Source of the DNA: Bilabrum cf. latius
Lineage: Eukaryota; Bigyra: Bicosoecida; Bigyra; Bicosoecida
Assembly: GCA_965178125.1 (NCBI GenBank)
Contig: OZ237771.1
Span: forward strand, 434,001-498,000
DNA: 64,000 nt
Direction: 5' to 3'
Shown here: one piece after another, positions 1-11,360 of the stretch
Numbering within the stretch: the first letter of the stretch is position 1
Layout: the number at the start of each line of letters is the position of its first letter
Notes under the pieces: model-generated
What the model saw: only the letters and a program-made list of their open reading frames with translations
The model's database searches: none
Told to the model about the DNA's origin: nothing
Position numbers and translations under genes: made by a program

Positions 1-1
1 G

Positions 2-1279
2 ATAGCGGTCCTGGCAGCCTCCCAATGCGTAGCTCTAAACAACGGCCTCGGCCACCTGCCCCCCATGGCGTACAGCACCTGGAATGCGTTTGGCCCTTGG
101 CTCAACCAGACGCAAATCCTATAGAACGCTGCAATCATCAAGAACCGCGGCCTGTACGAGGCGGGATACCGAGGCATTCACATCGACGAGGGGTGGATAG
201 CGAGCAACCGGTCGAAGGATGGCAAACTTGTGGTTGATCAGGCCAAATTTCCATCCGGGATGGAGAGCTTTGGTAAAAGTGTCAAATAGCTCGGATTTAA
301 GCTGGGATTGTACACCTCGAGAGGAACAGAGCAGTGCGGCGCGGCGAAGGGGTACCATGCCCCGGGTTCGCACGGCTTCGAGGAGCAGGACGTGTCTTAG
401 ATGGCGTCTTACGGGGCCACGTTCATCAAAGTCGATTCCTGCACGGGATCTTAGAACCACTCTCAGGCGTATGCCGACTATTCCAAGTTCAGAGACGCGA
501 TGGCAAAGCAGCCGCAGCCCATCTTTCACTCCCTCTGCGGATGGAACGAATGGTATACCCCCGTGGGGTATTCTCTCGGCAACTCGTGGCGGGTGGCAGG
601 CGACTGCAGCCAGTACGACCACTTCCTGAATGTGGTTGACGCCATGGCCGCCGCGGTGCAGTGGTCAGGGCCGGGGGGCTGGAACGACGCGGACTTGCTG
701 ATTACCGAGCACACGCCGGCTGTGGGCGGATTCGATGCTCCTCAGCAGAGCCGCCTTTAGTTCAGTCTGTACTGCGTGATGAGTGCGCCGCTGATTATAT
801 CCGTTGACCTCCGGCAGCAGACCGAGTACGCCTTCGAGACGTATTCCAACAAGGAGGCTATCGAAGTGAACCAGGACGACATCGCCAGGCCGGGGTTCCG
901 GTTATTGGGGGGTGACGTGGGGCCGTCGGTGGCAGGTGATGGTACTGCTAGGAAGAACTAGAACCAGCAGCGATCGGACCGGGTGCAGGTGCAGACTTAG
1001 GGTAGCACAAACATCTGGGCCAAGCCACTGGCCGATGGGTCCATCGCGATGGTGTTTGCCAACTTCGGGAACGGCTCGGGTGTGACGATTGAGTGCCCGC
1101 TGCAGGGGTGCCTGGACCAGCTGGGCATCGGAGCGGGGACCAGGGTGGCTGTCAGGGATCTGTGGGCTCACTCGGACAATGGAACGTTCGTCGGTCACGA
1201 GGGCCTGTCTGTGCGCGTGGAGGATCCAACTGCGGGAGTGATGGTGCGGCTGACACCGGAGTGGGCATACGTCCGGTGA
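2..1279 (+). CDS. Alpha-galactosidase 1 (GH27), intronless, 5' end outside window, seven in-frame TAG
   Basis: This is a secreted or lysosomal hydrolase that should release terminal alpha-galactose. The frame is open from base 2: the end of a signal peptide, then LPPMAYSTWNAFG (about 56-94), the GYRGIHIDEGW strand, the FIKVDSC segment with the likely nucleophile Asp, and WNDADLL with the likely acid/base Asp, then a C-terminal beta domain. It ends at TGA 1277-1279. Seven TAG codons are in frame (122, 287, 398, 452, 758, 959, 998) and there is no TAA or TGA. Two of them sit in recognisable GH27 motifs (GS-TAG-NHSQAY; SRL-TAG-FSLYCVM), where glutamine fits. No intron is seen, unlike the eight-exon paralogue at 41.6 kb. 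The start codon lies upstream of the window. A pseudogene is unlikely, because TAG is the only stop found and the same pattern recurs in the other genes. Confidence 0.9.
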
Positions 1280-1815
1280 GGGTGAGGGCGAACGTGTGGT
1301 CTACCATTGAATGGCGTGTTGTATGCTAGAAATGTGGTACGGGGCAGGCAGGCCAGCTGCACCCGGATGCAGATCCACCGGTTGACGATCGATCGGAGCA
1401 ATGCTCGTGAGGCATGCGATCCGTTCGGGCTGACTTGGGATAGTATACAAGCTTCTAACAATGGAGCAATTCCAGAGGCGCACGCTCAGAGTCACTAGAT
1501 CAACAAGACCAGAAATGCTCCTCTCGCATACCCGGGTATCACTCATGGAACGAACCACAAAAGCAAGAAGGAAGAACCGAACAGACCGGCGAAGACCTGT
1601 ATACGACGGTAGCTTTGGCAAACCAAAATTTCTGGGTGCAGGTGATCCGTATGATCCCCCTAAAAGCTCAACTTAGTTTTTCAGCCGCCCAGGCTCAGCG
1701 CTTCGCGTGGGCCGGGCAGGGGCAGGTGCTCGATCGACCAGCAGCCTCCCGCGGGTGAGACTGCAACCCCCTGGATAATCACTCAGTTTCACATCATTTT
1801 TCCGTACTATTCGTC
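1280..1815. other. Intergenic, 536 bp
   Basis: This lies between two plus-strand genes and should hold the 3' end of alpha-galactosidase 1 and the promoter of the next gene. Base composition is mixed. I see no convincing coding frame, RNA gene or copy of the dispersed words. Confidence 0.5.
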
Positions 1816-2878
1816 ATGTACACAATGTGCTTGATTCCACACGGATCGCAGGGAACTCGGCCACTGTCTGCTTCGGGGACAGGCGGCAGGTATTCAGAGA
1901 GCAAGGGCCAGGAGCCAGGCGACCATGATGCTCGCCCGACCAGCCGAGCAAGTGCCGGTGCGCGCAGGCGGCCGCAAAGCGCCGGCCCTAGAGGTCGCCG
2001 GGGCTTCTGCACCGCCACTAAGTCGGGCTAGCTGTTTTCCGCTCCCGCTTACGACACGACTCCAGCAGATGTGGACGGGCTTGTGCGTGGTGAGCGGGGG
2101 ATGCTTGGCAGGCGCACGCGGCCGAGCTCTGCGCCCCGAGGTGGCAGGTTCGGAGGGACAGGCACCTCCTCCACGGGTGGTAGAGGAACAACGGGAGCAT
2201 CCAACGGCTTGTTCCCTCCCGTCCCAAGGCCAAGGAGTGCCATGGGTGGTGGCAGACGAGGGAGTGAGAGGAAACCGATCCATGAGAGGGTCGAGGAGAG
2301 GGCTAGGGCCGCTCGGATGAAGCACCAGAGAGGATTTGGCCCGGGGAGCGCGGTGGGGAAGGTGAGTCGATTGAGTTTCTGCTGCGTTCCGTGTCGATGT
2401 GCCTAGCATGCTGCGAGATACCCGACCCCACTCGGTGTAGTGACTTCGCGAGCGTTGCCAAGCGCATTGAATTCGACGTCGACCCGCCCTTTTCTGGCAT
2501 TGGCCACTACCGCAGGAGTTCACACCGGCCAGCAAGATGCTGCTGGGCGGGTAGGGAGGTAGAGACTGGGAGGCAGCGGCATAGCGGCCCCCGACCGCGA
2601 ATGAATACGCCAGGCGCAGGTACGGCGGCACTGCATCGAGAGAGGCCGCCGGGGAGCGATTGCTGCCGCTGGGCGAGGGAACAAGGAGGATACAGGCTAG
2701 GAGGATCGCAGCAGGGCACTTTTCGGGATTTCCCGGGCATGCCGAAGAGCCATACCAGGATGGGTTCAGGATCCATACGGCGTAGAAACCGGGTGCCACG
2801 GGGCTGCTGTCGTACGAGACCAAGACGAGAGCTGCCAGAGCTGGGCTGTCGATCAGGAGACGTGGGCGAAGAGTCTGA
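1816..2878 (+). CDS. Basic Pro/Arg/Ser-rich protein of about 302 aa, two exons, unknown function
   Basis: Exons are 1816-2361 and 2516-2878. The intron has donor GTGAG and acceptor CGCAG and keeps phase 0. With TAG read as sense (2029, 2552, 2582, 2783) the frame is open to TGA 2876-2878. The N-terminal half is low-complexity and carries several related RPxSA/TRPSSA-type motifs, a style common in flagellar and microtubule-associated proteins. That is only a resemblance. The second exon starts EFTPASKMLLGG and is rich in Arg and Ala. I do not recognise a family. The start is the first ATG in frame; a second Met follows three codons later. Confidence 0.6.
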
Positions 2879-3133
2879 TCGCGATCGCGATCGGTTTGGG
2901 TATAGTACATCTTGCCTGGCCCGTGTATCCTTTCCGGGATCCTGCACGGTGTCGCGCCGCGTTTGGCTTGCTTTCTTTTTGACCAGTATTTACGGTGTAA
3001 CTTTAGCTAATCAGACCTGAGCTAGACGTATATCACATCCATCCTAGATCTATGCTAGTGCAAGAGTGTAAAAATATGCAAATGCTTGCTGCAATCATGT
3101 CCTTGCCATCTCAACCCTCAGCTGCCTTTGAGA

Positions 3134-5818
3134 CTATCTCAATTTCCTAGCTGCACTCGGGTCCATAATCCCAGCCAGAGCCCCCCCTGACGCATCCCCG
3201 TCATCGAAAGCGGGCATGCCCCCGCTCATGCCCCCGCCTCGTGGGCCCATGCCATCCCCTCTACCCTCGCCAAGGCCGATGCCTCCAGCGCCCAGAGATC
3301 CGCTGGCACCACCTACCTCACCGCCCCACTCCTCATGCACCTCCACCAGGCTCCTGCGACTCATGCCGAACGTGGCGGGGTTGCGAGTCGATATCCTCGT
3401 GGACCCCGACCCCTGCCGACCCACGCTCCCCTGGGGGCCCCCACCCCCTGCTTGGGGACCCGAGCTAAAGGCCCAGTAAGCCCCAAACGCCACGGCTGCA
3501 AAAACCACCATGACCCCGGCCACTACGCCTCCAATGAGACCGGAGTTAGCCCCCTCAGGCTCCCCCTTGTTGTCTATGATCGGACCCCCCGTTGTGGGCA
3601 GTGGTGTGGGGGTCGTAGAGGGTGACCCCGTTGGCTCAGGGGATGGCAGGGGGGAGGATGTAGGGGACGGCTGGGCCCCTGCCTGAGTGGACATGACCAC
3701 CCCGGAGAGCTGCACGAGCCTACCGAACTGAGAGAGGGTCGGGTTGGGGTTGTCGGACAGTGGGGCGGCCCCAAATATCACCGTCATCCCGACGTCTCCC
3801 CGGTCGGGATCGTTCTTAAAGAACGTTCCTCGGCCTTCATCAAGGGCCGTCAGGTTCCCCAGGAGCCGAGCGGTGGTCTGGTTGGTTCCCGCCAGCACCG
3901 CCACGAAATCCGTCGGGCTCTCCCTTACATCCAGCCCAGTGTCGTCCAGGGTTATCACCACCTCGCCCTCGGTACTCGTCACACCGCTTCTGTGCTCTAC
4001 ACTCGTCACACTCGAAAGCACGTGGAAGTAGCACGTGCGGCCCGCCTCGTAATACCTCCTCTGCGCGAACGTATTAAACGGTGCTTGCCTCACACCCTGG
4101 CCGTCGCTGGCCGAGAGAACAATCGGGTGGCTCGCAGTTGCACCCCCTGGCAGGAAACCGCACAGGGAGAGCGCCCCCGACCTGTAGTAGAGCGAGTCCA
4201 GCCTCGCGCACATGATGGACCGAGGCCCGGTGCCCGGTGCAGCGGCAGGCACGACGGCAAGTCTGTCTCTGCACTGCTTGGACAGGAAAACCTCCCGGCC
4301 CGCCTGGCCGGGGAGACTGGCCCTGGCCTGGATGCACTGCGCGTTGTAGGTCGCACTCGTCACACCGACCCCCGCGATGGAGTCGTTCCCCGCGGCCCCC
4401 AGGGAAAGCGGGGGCAGCACCCCCTCCTGCTCCAGGGGACACCAGTACGCAGACGCGGGGCTCCCATCATCGCCGGACCCCCCTGCCCCATCCGGTCTGC
4501 TGGCGGCCACTGCCTGCTCCGGTGATCCGATCACGCTCCGTGGGAGGCACCGCTGCACCCCGTTGTCTGTGGACAGAGCCTCCCGTGGGACCGGGACCCG
4601 GTCTTGTATCTTGAGGGTGCGCTCGTAGGTGCCGTTCTTCGGCCACTCGCGCTGATGCTGTGACGAGTGCAGGGGCAACTCCGAGCCAGATTCTGAGTCC
4701 ATGAGTTCGGCTCCGAGTCCCGAAACGTTCACGGGCGGGGGGCAGTCGGGCGCGTCGATGCAAATGGGTGAGCACTGGTGCCCGATCACATTGAACCTGG
4801 GCTCCTGAAACCAGTTGGTAGGCTCGCTGGCCCCAGGCCACTGAAACACACCGTTGCAGAGATTCGTCCTGGCGTCCCTGGCCTGCTGGGCCGTGGGTGC
4901 ATCGAAGAGGTTGACCAGCTGCTGCTTGGCAGTGGGGGTCCATGTGCTCCCCTGCACGTCCCCCGCCGAGCAACTGCCCGGTGCTCGCCCGTCGGGGCCC
5001 ACGTACGCAGGGTCGTCGGCGGCCGCTGGCCTGGCGTTGTTGTCCGCGAATATGGTTGCAACCGCTGGGTCCTGCGCATCCACGCACGGTGTGACGAATC
5101 CACCCGACTGCACCACACCGCCCAGCTGGTCCGCACCTGCCGGAAAGGACCAAGGCGAGGAAACCAGAGTGCGGCCCGCGGGACATCTCCAGCGCCGCCA
5201 GAACACGTACAGAGTGCCAGACACTGCCCCCGTGCTGCCCTCGCCCCGACGCAGTACTCCGCACAGGTCGCTCTGCGGCCGCTCGCCCTCGGAATTTTCC
5301 GGGCGAGTGGCGGGCGGCGTGAAAGCGTCTGTCGCCGTGACTTCGCCGGGAACCACCGTGCTTCCAGAAGCAGACGCAACCGACGGAATGTCTGCAAATT
5401 GGAGCGTGGGAGTGGGATCCACTGAGCCGGTGGGGTCCGTGGGCTGCTCCCTTCCGTTTGATGCGTCATACGACGAGCAACCTGCCGACGTCGTCAGCGC
5501 GAGGCGGGAGGCGGCCGCTCCCAAGTCGGAATTAAATTGAAACACAATTACGTCGCGGGCGGGGTCTGCGCCGGGCTCCCCTACCCATCGGGCAGTGATG
5601 GACTCAGCAGACTCTGTCACGAATCCGACGTTGTCACCGCTTGGTATCTCAATTGCAATGCAGGGTGCGGTCGCAATGCGCTCTGACAAATCCGTGTTAA
5701 GTAATACCGTGTCCTAGGCGGTGCAATCCCGCGTGGTTATCTCCCCTAGTGCTGTTTTCAGAGTCCCAAGGCACGCTACTGCGGCGATGGCTGCCACACG
5801 GGCACTTCGCCGCGTCAT
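3134..5818 (-). CDS. Type I membrane protein with signal peptide and large Cys-containing ectodomain, 894 aa, unknown
   Basis: The ATG at 5818 begins a basic then hydrophobic signal peptide (TRRSARVAAIAAVACL). The frame passes one TAG at 5715-5717 and runs without an intron to TGA 3134-3136. The ectodomain has many cysteines and no family I can name. A Pro/Ser/Thr linker (about residues 700-735) leads to one membrane span (about 745-775, GGVVAGVMVVFAAVAFGAYW) and a Gly-rich cytoplasmic tail. The trypsin-like protein at 47.8 kb has the same plan of ectodomain, PST linker, span and tail. Three copies of the dispersed word TGTGACGAGT lie inside (3974, 4001, 4355), all read as Val-Thr-Ser. Without the TAG the ORF would start at a TTG and lose its signal peptide. 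Confidence 0.75.
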
Positions 5819-6159
5819 TGGTCAGTTGATATCGGCCACTCAACCCGCAAAGATGCACAGCACAATACGTAGTAACAGGGGTATGCTGTAATTCGGTAGG
5901 TTTGCAGCGCCTCCGTGGCACATCGCACCGGAACGGACGAACGAACGGTCGCACGAAGCCGAAACGGACGAACGAACCCCGCCGGCGAGGGAAGGTGGTC
6001 GCGCCAGAGGAATCCATCAGGTCAGAGCGTGCCTGAGTTATGATCGCAGCGGTGGAGACACACTACAAAGTCACACGATCCATTCAACAACAGCAAACCA
6101 TTGCAGTACAGACCAGGTACAGACTCGATTCAGCTCCAGCCCCATTCAATGCACTCTCC
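5819..6159. other. Intergenic, 341 bp
   Basis: This lies between two minus-strand genes and should hold the promoter and 5' leader of the membrane protein and the 3' end of the CNG channel gene. A short region near 5933-5985 repeats an ACGAACG-like unit. I see nothing else. Confidence 0.45.
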
Positions 6160-9100
6160 TCATGGGCTAGGGCTCGACGACACGGGTGCGCTCGAGGCAG
6201 CATCTGCCGAGAATCGATCGTCCCTCTACTGCCCCCCCGAGGCAGCACCAGCCTCTTCCGCCTCCTCCTCGTCTTCATCCTCACCCTCCGTCCTGGATTC
6301 CAGTATCCTAGGCAGCTGCTGCTGCTGCTAGAACAGCAGACCGCCGCTCGAGCCAGTCCCCGCCACACCCAGCGCAGATACCCCTCCAGCCCCACCTTCA
6401 CTCGTCACATCCCCAAGTCCCTCCATTTCTACACCCTCTCGCTCACCCCCCACCTGCACCTCCAGCGACCCTTGAGTCATCATTGGAACAGCCCCCACCG
6501 CACCATGCCCCTGCCCCTGATCCTGTCCATGCCCCTGTCCATGCCCCATCCCCACGGGCGGCACGCGGTCCATGATCACGTCGTGCCCCGCCTACCCCTC
6601 GCCATCCAAGTCATCGAAATCACCGCCGCCGCTGCTGCCAAAGCTCATCTGCCTTTCTGATCCGATCCCAAAGCTGTGGCTGTGGCCGGTGGACTCCACG
6701 GATCCGGGCAGTGGCCCCTCCTCTTGCTCCTGCACCTGCAGCACTTGACCTCGTTCCCGCTTCGATTCACCCCCCTCCTCCTCCCCCGAATGACCAACAC
6801 TCTCCTAATCGTGCCTACCGCCGCCAACTTGCCCCCCCCCTTGCCCCCCCCCTTCCTCCAAATCAGACCCGGCCCCCGTGGCAGTCCGGTGGCCCAGCAG
6901 CAGCTGGGTGTCCGACTCGACCAAGAGGGCCAAGCTCCCGCTCTCCTCCACCCCCCCCCCTGGATTCAACTGGAGCCGCCGATCGGATTCGGAGCTAGAT
7001 ATGCCGGATATCACCCCTCCTATTCCACCTCCCCCTCCCCCTCCGCCCCCCCACGCAGTGCGCAAAGACGAGGGCGGGCCCTCGGCATGCCCCTGTCCTT
7101 GTCCTTGTCCTTGCCCCGCCTCCCCATCCGACCCGGAGTCGAACGCAACCGCCCGCCTTCGAGGCCGATACCCGGTCTCGTCATCTCCACTCGTCACACG
7201 AGCTATTCCGGACGATGACGACCCCATGATGCTGTTCCCCCGGGACAGGAGCAGGCTGCTGTCTGCAGTGCCCTTCGACTCCAGAGGACCGCCGCCGCCC
7301 ACCGGTACAGCCACGAGCCCAGCAGTTGACCCCTACCCGGTCTAACCCATGGCACCGTCGCCCGCAGAGCCTAGGTTCCGCTGGAGCGCGCGGCGCCGGT
7401 CCACCGCGTCCCACCCGGAGCCTATTTCCGGCAGTGTGCCCATCTGCGTCTAGACTTGGATGATCTTGGTCATGTGCCTCGACCGGGTGCTGATCTGCTT
7501 GGGCTGTATCCTCCTGACCTGCAGAGTTGACATGTGACCCCCACCTCCCTTCCCCCCGTGACCCCCCGCTAGCACCCCCCCACCCCCCGACATCTTGGAG
7601 TCTCTCCTCAGCTTCTCCTGGTCCCTCACGTGCTGCAGCTCGAGCTCGAGCCTCTTCCTCTGCCTCATGGCATCCACCCGGATCAGTTCCTTCACGAACG
7701 CGGGGGAGGTTACCTGCAGCTCCTGGAGGTCGGCACGGGACATGACGAGCACGTCCAAAAAGTCAACGGCTCTGTAGTGGCAGTTCCGCTTGGACCCGTA
7801 AATCACCCCGTGCTGCCCGAAGAAGTCCCCCGGCCGCATCGTCATGAACACGTTGTTGTTGGTCCCACCGGGAAGGATCGCATCCACCCTCCCTCGCTTG
7901 ATGAAGTACAGGTGCTTGGACTCCTCGGACTGGCGAGCCACGAACTCGCCTGGTAGGAAAGTTGCGTGCCTCAGCCGCTGCACCATGCGGATGTACACGT
8001 CGGCCGGCATGAACTGCAGCACTGGGATCCTGTCAATGAGGTCTCTGTTCATGACGATCATGAGACGGGACCTCAGCGAATCGGGAAGGTCGGCGAACAC
8101 GTCCGCCTCCTTGTTGGGGGTTGACCACATGTGCTCGTAGAAATCGATGATGATCCTCTGAAAGAAGGAGGGGACCTTGCGAGACCGCATGAAGGCAGTG
8201 ACCTTGTCTAGCGTCTGCCTCCGCTGGGTCGCGGTGGAATCCATGTTGGCCAGAGCCGAGGACGCCGACCCGATGATCAAAGAGTACATCATGAGGCCCA
8301 CGATCACCATGGTGGTGGTGAAGCCCACCTCCAGCTGGGACCTGGGAATGATATCGTCCCCCACCCCCGTGGTGACCTCGACGGCCCAGAAGAGCGCCTG
8401 GCTGTACTGCTGGCTGTAGGGCCTGTGCGCGTAGGAGGCGTCAGGCACCCACTCGTCACGGTAAAAAGGGTCGAACCAATCAGGGTTTGTCCCGTTGAGT
8501 ATGACCTGCTCCTGGGTGTCGTCGTCGCAAATGCACAGGTTAATGTAGCACGACCTCCCAGGGTTGGGGGTCCCCTCCGGGCACTGGCCCAGACCGAGGT
8601 ACTCCTCCCTTGCTACAAACCAGTAGGCGCACCCGATATTGTGCCACATCATAAACATGATGGCAAAGGACCGCAGGAACCGGATCATGGATGGGTTGAA
8701 CTTGATGCTCGTCTCCAGCATCTGAAAGAGACGGGGAAAGAGCTTGAGCAGGCGGAGCATGCGGAATAGCTTGAACAGCCGCAGCATCTTGAAGAGTTTG
8801 TTGACACCACCCGTGCCAGTGGTGAACCAGCCGATGGGGAAGGACGCCAGCACGTCGATGGGGAACCAGAAAGAGAGGTAGTTCCCCGCGATCATCTGCC
8901 AGTCCGTGATGAGAATCCCATCGTCCTTGTACGCCGTCCTGAAATTGATGGCGATGTCCACCAAGAAGAGCACATCGGACACGATGTCGAACACCTCCTC
9001 CGACTGTGTCAGCTAAATGTCAAAGCCCAGCCGGTAGGGCACGCTGAATCCGAAGAAAATGACGAGCCCGAGCAGCAGTAGGTCCCAAGCCACCTTGAGA

Positions 9101-10620
9101 GTCGCCTCAGGGTGTATGATCAAAAAGGGAAGGTGCTCCTCGTCCTCGGCGACGTTCCTCTGCTCGGCATAGGCGTAAATGTCCGACTGTTCCTTGATGT
9201 ACGAGTCCATTGCCTTGGCCGCTGACATGGACATGGACCCGCTCGTGGCCCGCGCCAGCCGAGAGGACTTTTCGCTGCCGCCCAGCCCCCCTTTGCCCGA
9301 GGCGCTTCCGTCCGCCATGGCCGCTGCCTGCTGCTGGAGGGCCTCTCGCTGGAAGCGGTTGATGGTGACCAGGCGGTGGATCACGCTCTTGAACTTGGCG
9401 CGGGTCTCCTTGCTCGCACGGAACCTTCGCTGGCTGGTGCTCGCCGGTGGAGCGGGCGCTGTCCCGTTCTTGTCTAACCGCCGCTTGCTCCTCGTCCTGG
9501 TCGAGGACCGGCGACGGTTCTTGCTTTTTCTAGATGACAGGCTCCCGGTGATGGACGGGCTCTGCAGGGCCACGAGGCCGGCGTGCTCCTTTGCCTCTTG
9601 CATCATCCGTTTGCGCTCCTCCGCTTCAGACCCTGCTGCGATAGGTGCGGGCGTCAAAGAGTTGCTTCGTCCTCGAGATTTCTAGGAGGTCCGCTTAGAC
9701 TGTTTGCTAGCTCCATCTGCCTTAAACTAGACCCCAATCGGGCTCAGCTTGCCTTCACGCAGCAGCTGCTTGCGAGCCTCCTACAAGATGTGCGGATCAA
9801 CTGCGCCTGCTGAACGCCTGCGGCTTCGCTTTGGTTGCTTCTCCAACTGCTTCCTCAACTTGTTAGCGCGTCGCTTTCCAATGCCACGCTAGTTTTCGGT
9901 AGACACGGAAGAGCCGCGGGAGTTCTATGACCGCACCCGTCTGGACTTCGATCCACTGCGACCGCTCTCGCTCTCTCGGCCGGAGGGGTACTCGTGATCG
10001 CCCTCGCTTCCATTCTCATTGCGAAGTTTATCCTTGCCTGGATTTGTACCGCGGGAGCGGGACGGTGTTGCAGCATCAGGCGTCTCTTCGCCGCGCGAGC
10101 TTGACGGCGACCCTGAGTGAACGTTCGCCGAGTCGTGCGAACCGGTTCGGCTGCCTGCTCGGATCCCCACAGGCACCCCAGACGTGAAACTGCTTGAAGC
10201 GCGCTGTCCGTTCTGACGTTGCTGCTCCGCAGGGAACGGCCTGGGCATCTGGAAGGAGCGAGCGCCGGCACCTGCCCCCTGGAGCACCCCCGCCACCGCT
10301 GCTGCAGCCGCCTCCTCCTTGTCCTGCTTGCTCCTGAATTCGGGGTCCAGGGACGCTGATCTGGGAAACGCGATCCTTCCCCGGCCCGCTGCCTGCCCCC
10401 TCTTGGAGGAACCGATGGAGAAGGAGCCGTGGGCCGAACCAAGCCTGCCTTTCATGCCTCCCAGGCTGCGCTGCGAAGAAGATCGGACGTCTTTGCGGGA
10501 CGGACGGCGCTACATACCAAGGCCCGCCGCTTCCAGCCCCCCCACGGTGCCGAATGCCATGAGGGTGCGCATCTGGTGCTTGGCCATCAGCGTGAACTCG
10601 TCGACGACATCTGGATCCAT
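6160..10620 (-). CDS. Cyclic-nucleotide-gated / HCN-like voltage-gated cation channel, 1,486 aa, 14 in-frame TAG
   Basis: A single exon runs from ATG 10620 to TGA 6160-6162. Residues 1-500 are a basic, disordered N-terminus. S1-S6 lie at about 500-830. S4 (around 600-620) has the regular Arg/Lys spacing of a voltage sensor (LFKMLRLFKLFRMLRLLKLF). The pore (about 745-755) reads VTTGVGDD, a variant of the TVGYGD potassium filter. A C-linker precedes a cyclic-nucleotide-binding fold (about 885-975, RPGDFFGQHGVIYGS). The usual Phe-Gly-Glu of the phosphate cassette is FGQ here, so nucleotide binding is uncertain. The tail is Gly/Gln-rich and disordered. TAG lies in frame 14 times, one of them (9013-9015) between S1 and S2, where the homology runs straight through it. 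The 7450 TAG would otherwise end the protein just after the CNBD. Confidence 0.92.
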
Positions 10621-10679
10621 CAAACTCCCCTCAAACGGGGTACTACAATAATATACCACTAACTTGTCGTTTGACTGTA

Positions 10680-11153
10680 TTAAATCTGCGATAGGAATGT
10701 CCAGATGCTGGGTGGATGCGAATTGTGAAGTGAGCCAGCTCGGGTTGCACGCAGTCGGGCACGCGAGTCTAGCAGGTGGAGATACGGCTAGATTCCAGTA
10801 GCATATACAAAGACCCAGCTGCTCTAACCAGTTGAAGTAACTTCCTCGCCGTCCGGCAGAAGGTATACGTGGACGTCATCCCAATTAATGCTTGTTAACG
10901 GCACCTCATCACCAAACAGCTGCTTCATGAAGATGCCCTTTAAGGTCTTCCATCCTGCTGATAAAGAGACTATCGCCAATTTTCCAACACCCGGAGTTCC
11001 TTGTTGCAGGTGTTCGCCGAATCGGTAGAGCTTCAGCCGGATAGTGTCTCGCGAACGGTCATCTCGACCGGACTTTGGGGCACTATCGTCGTTCCCGGCA
11101 ATTAGGGAGTCGAAGGCCATCCGTTCCGCCGATAACATTAAATGAGTCGCCAT
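10680..11153 (-). CDS. Small protein of about 157 aa, unknown
   Basis: ATG 11153 to TAA 10680-10682, with TAG at 10824 and a second further on read as sense. The middle (KLAIVSLSAGWKTLKGIFMK, then SINWDDVHVYLLPDGEE) looks like a compact folded domain, but I do not recognise it. The frame also stays open upstream to 11357, but that stretch is less GC-rich and looks like leader sequence. The part after the first TAG is less protein-like, so the true end could be an intron or an earlier stop. Confidence 0.4.
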
Positions 11154-11360
11154 GATAATACCAGAAATATACAAAGTGCAAGTGGGCGGCCGAGTCGACG
11201 ATACCTGCACAGCGAACGCAGAACTGAGCGCGACCGCTCGAAACCACACGTTACCACCGCGAAACAACCCGCGGCCATCGATCCACAAAGTTGGAGTTGC
11301 AGTGTATTGTGCAATACAAAACCGCAGGGAAAAGATCCGCACCATATACGCACTCATCGA

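Noticed and set aside
2-1279. Alpha-galactosidase 1 as a pseudogene with seven nonsense mutations
   Set aside because: Only TAG occurs, never TAA or TGA, the frame and catalytic motifs are intact, and the same pattern is seen in almost every gene.
1894-2910. 338-aa minus-strand ORF
   Set aside because: Composition is shadow-like and it overlaps the better supported two-exon plus-strand gene.
9013-9015. UAG as pyrrolysine, selenocysteine or programmed readthrough
   Set aside because: TAGs are too frequent (about 105) and sit in unrelated proteins at ordinary polar positions, with no shared downstream structure seen. Pyrrolysine is not expected in such genes.
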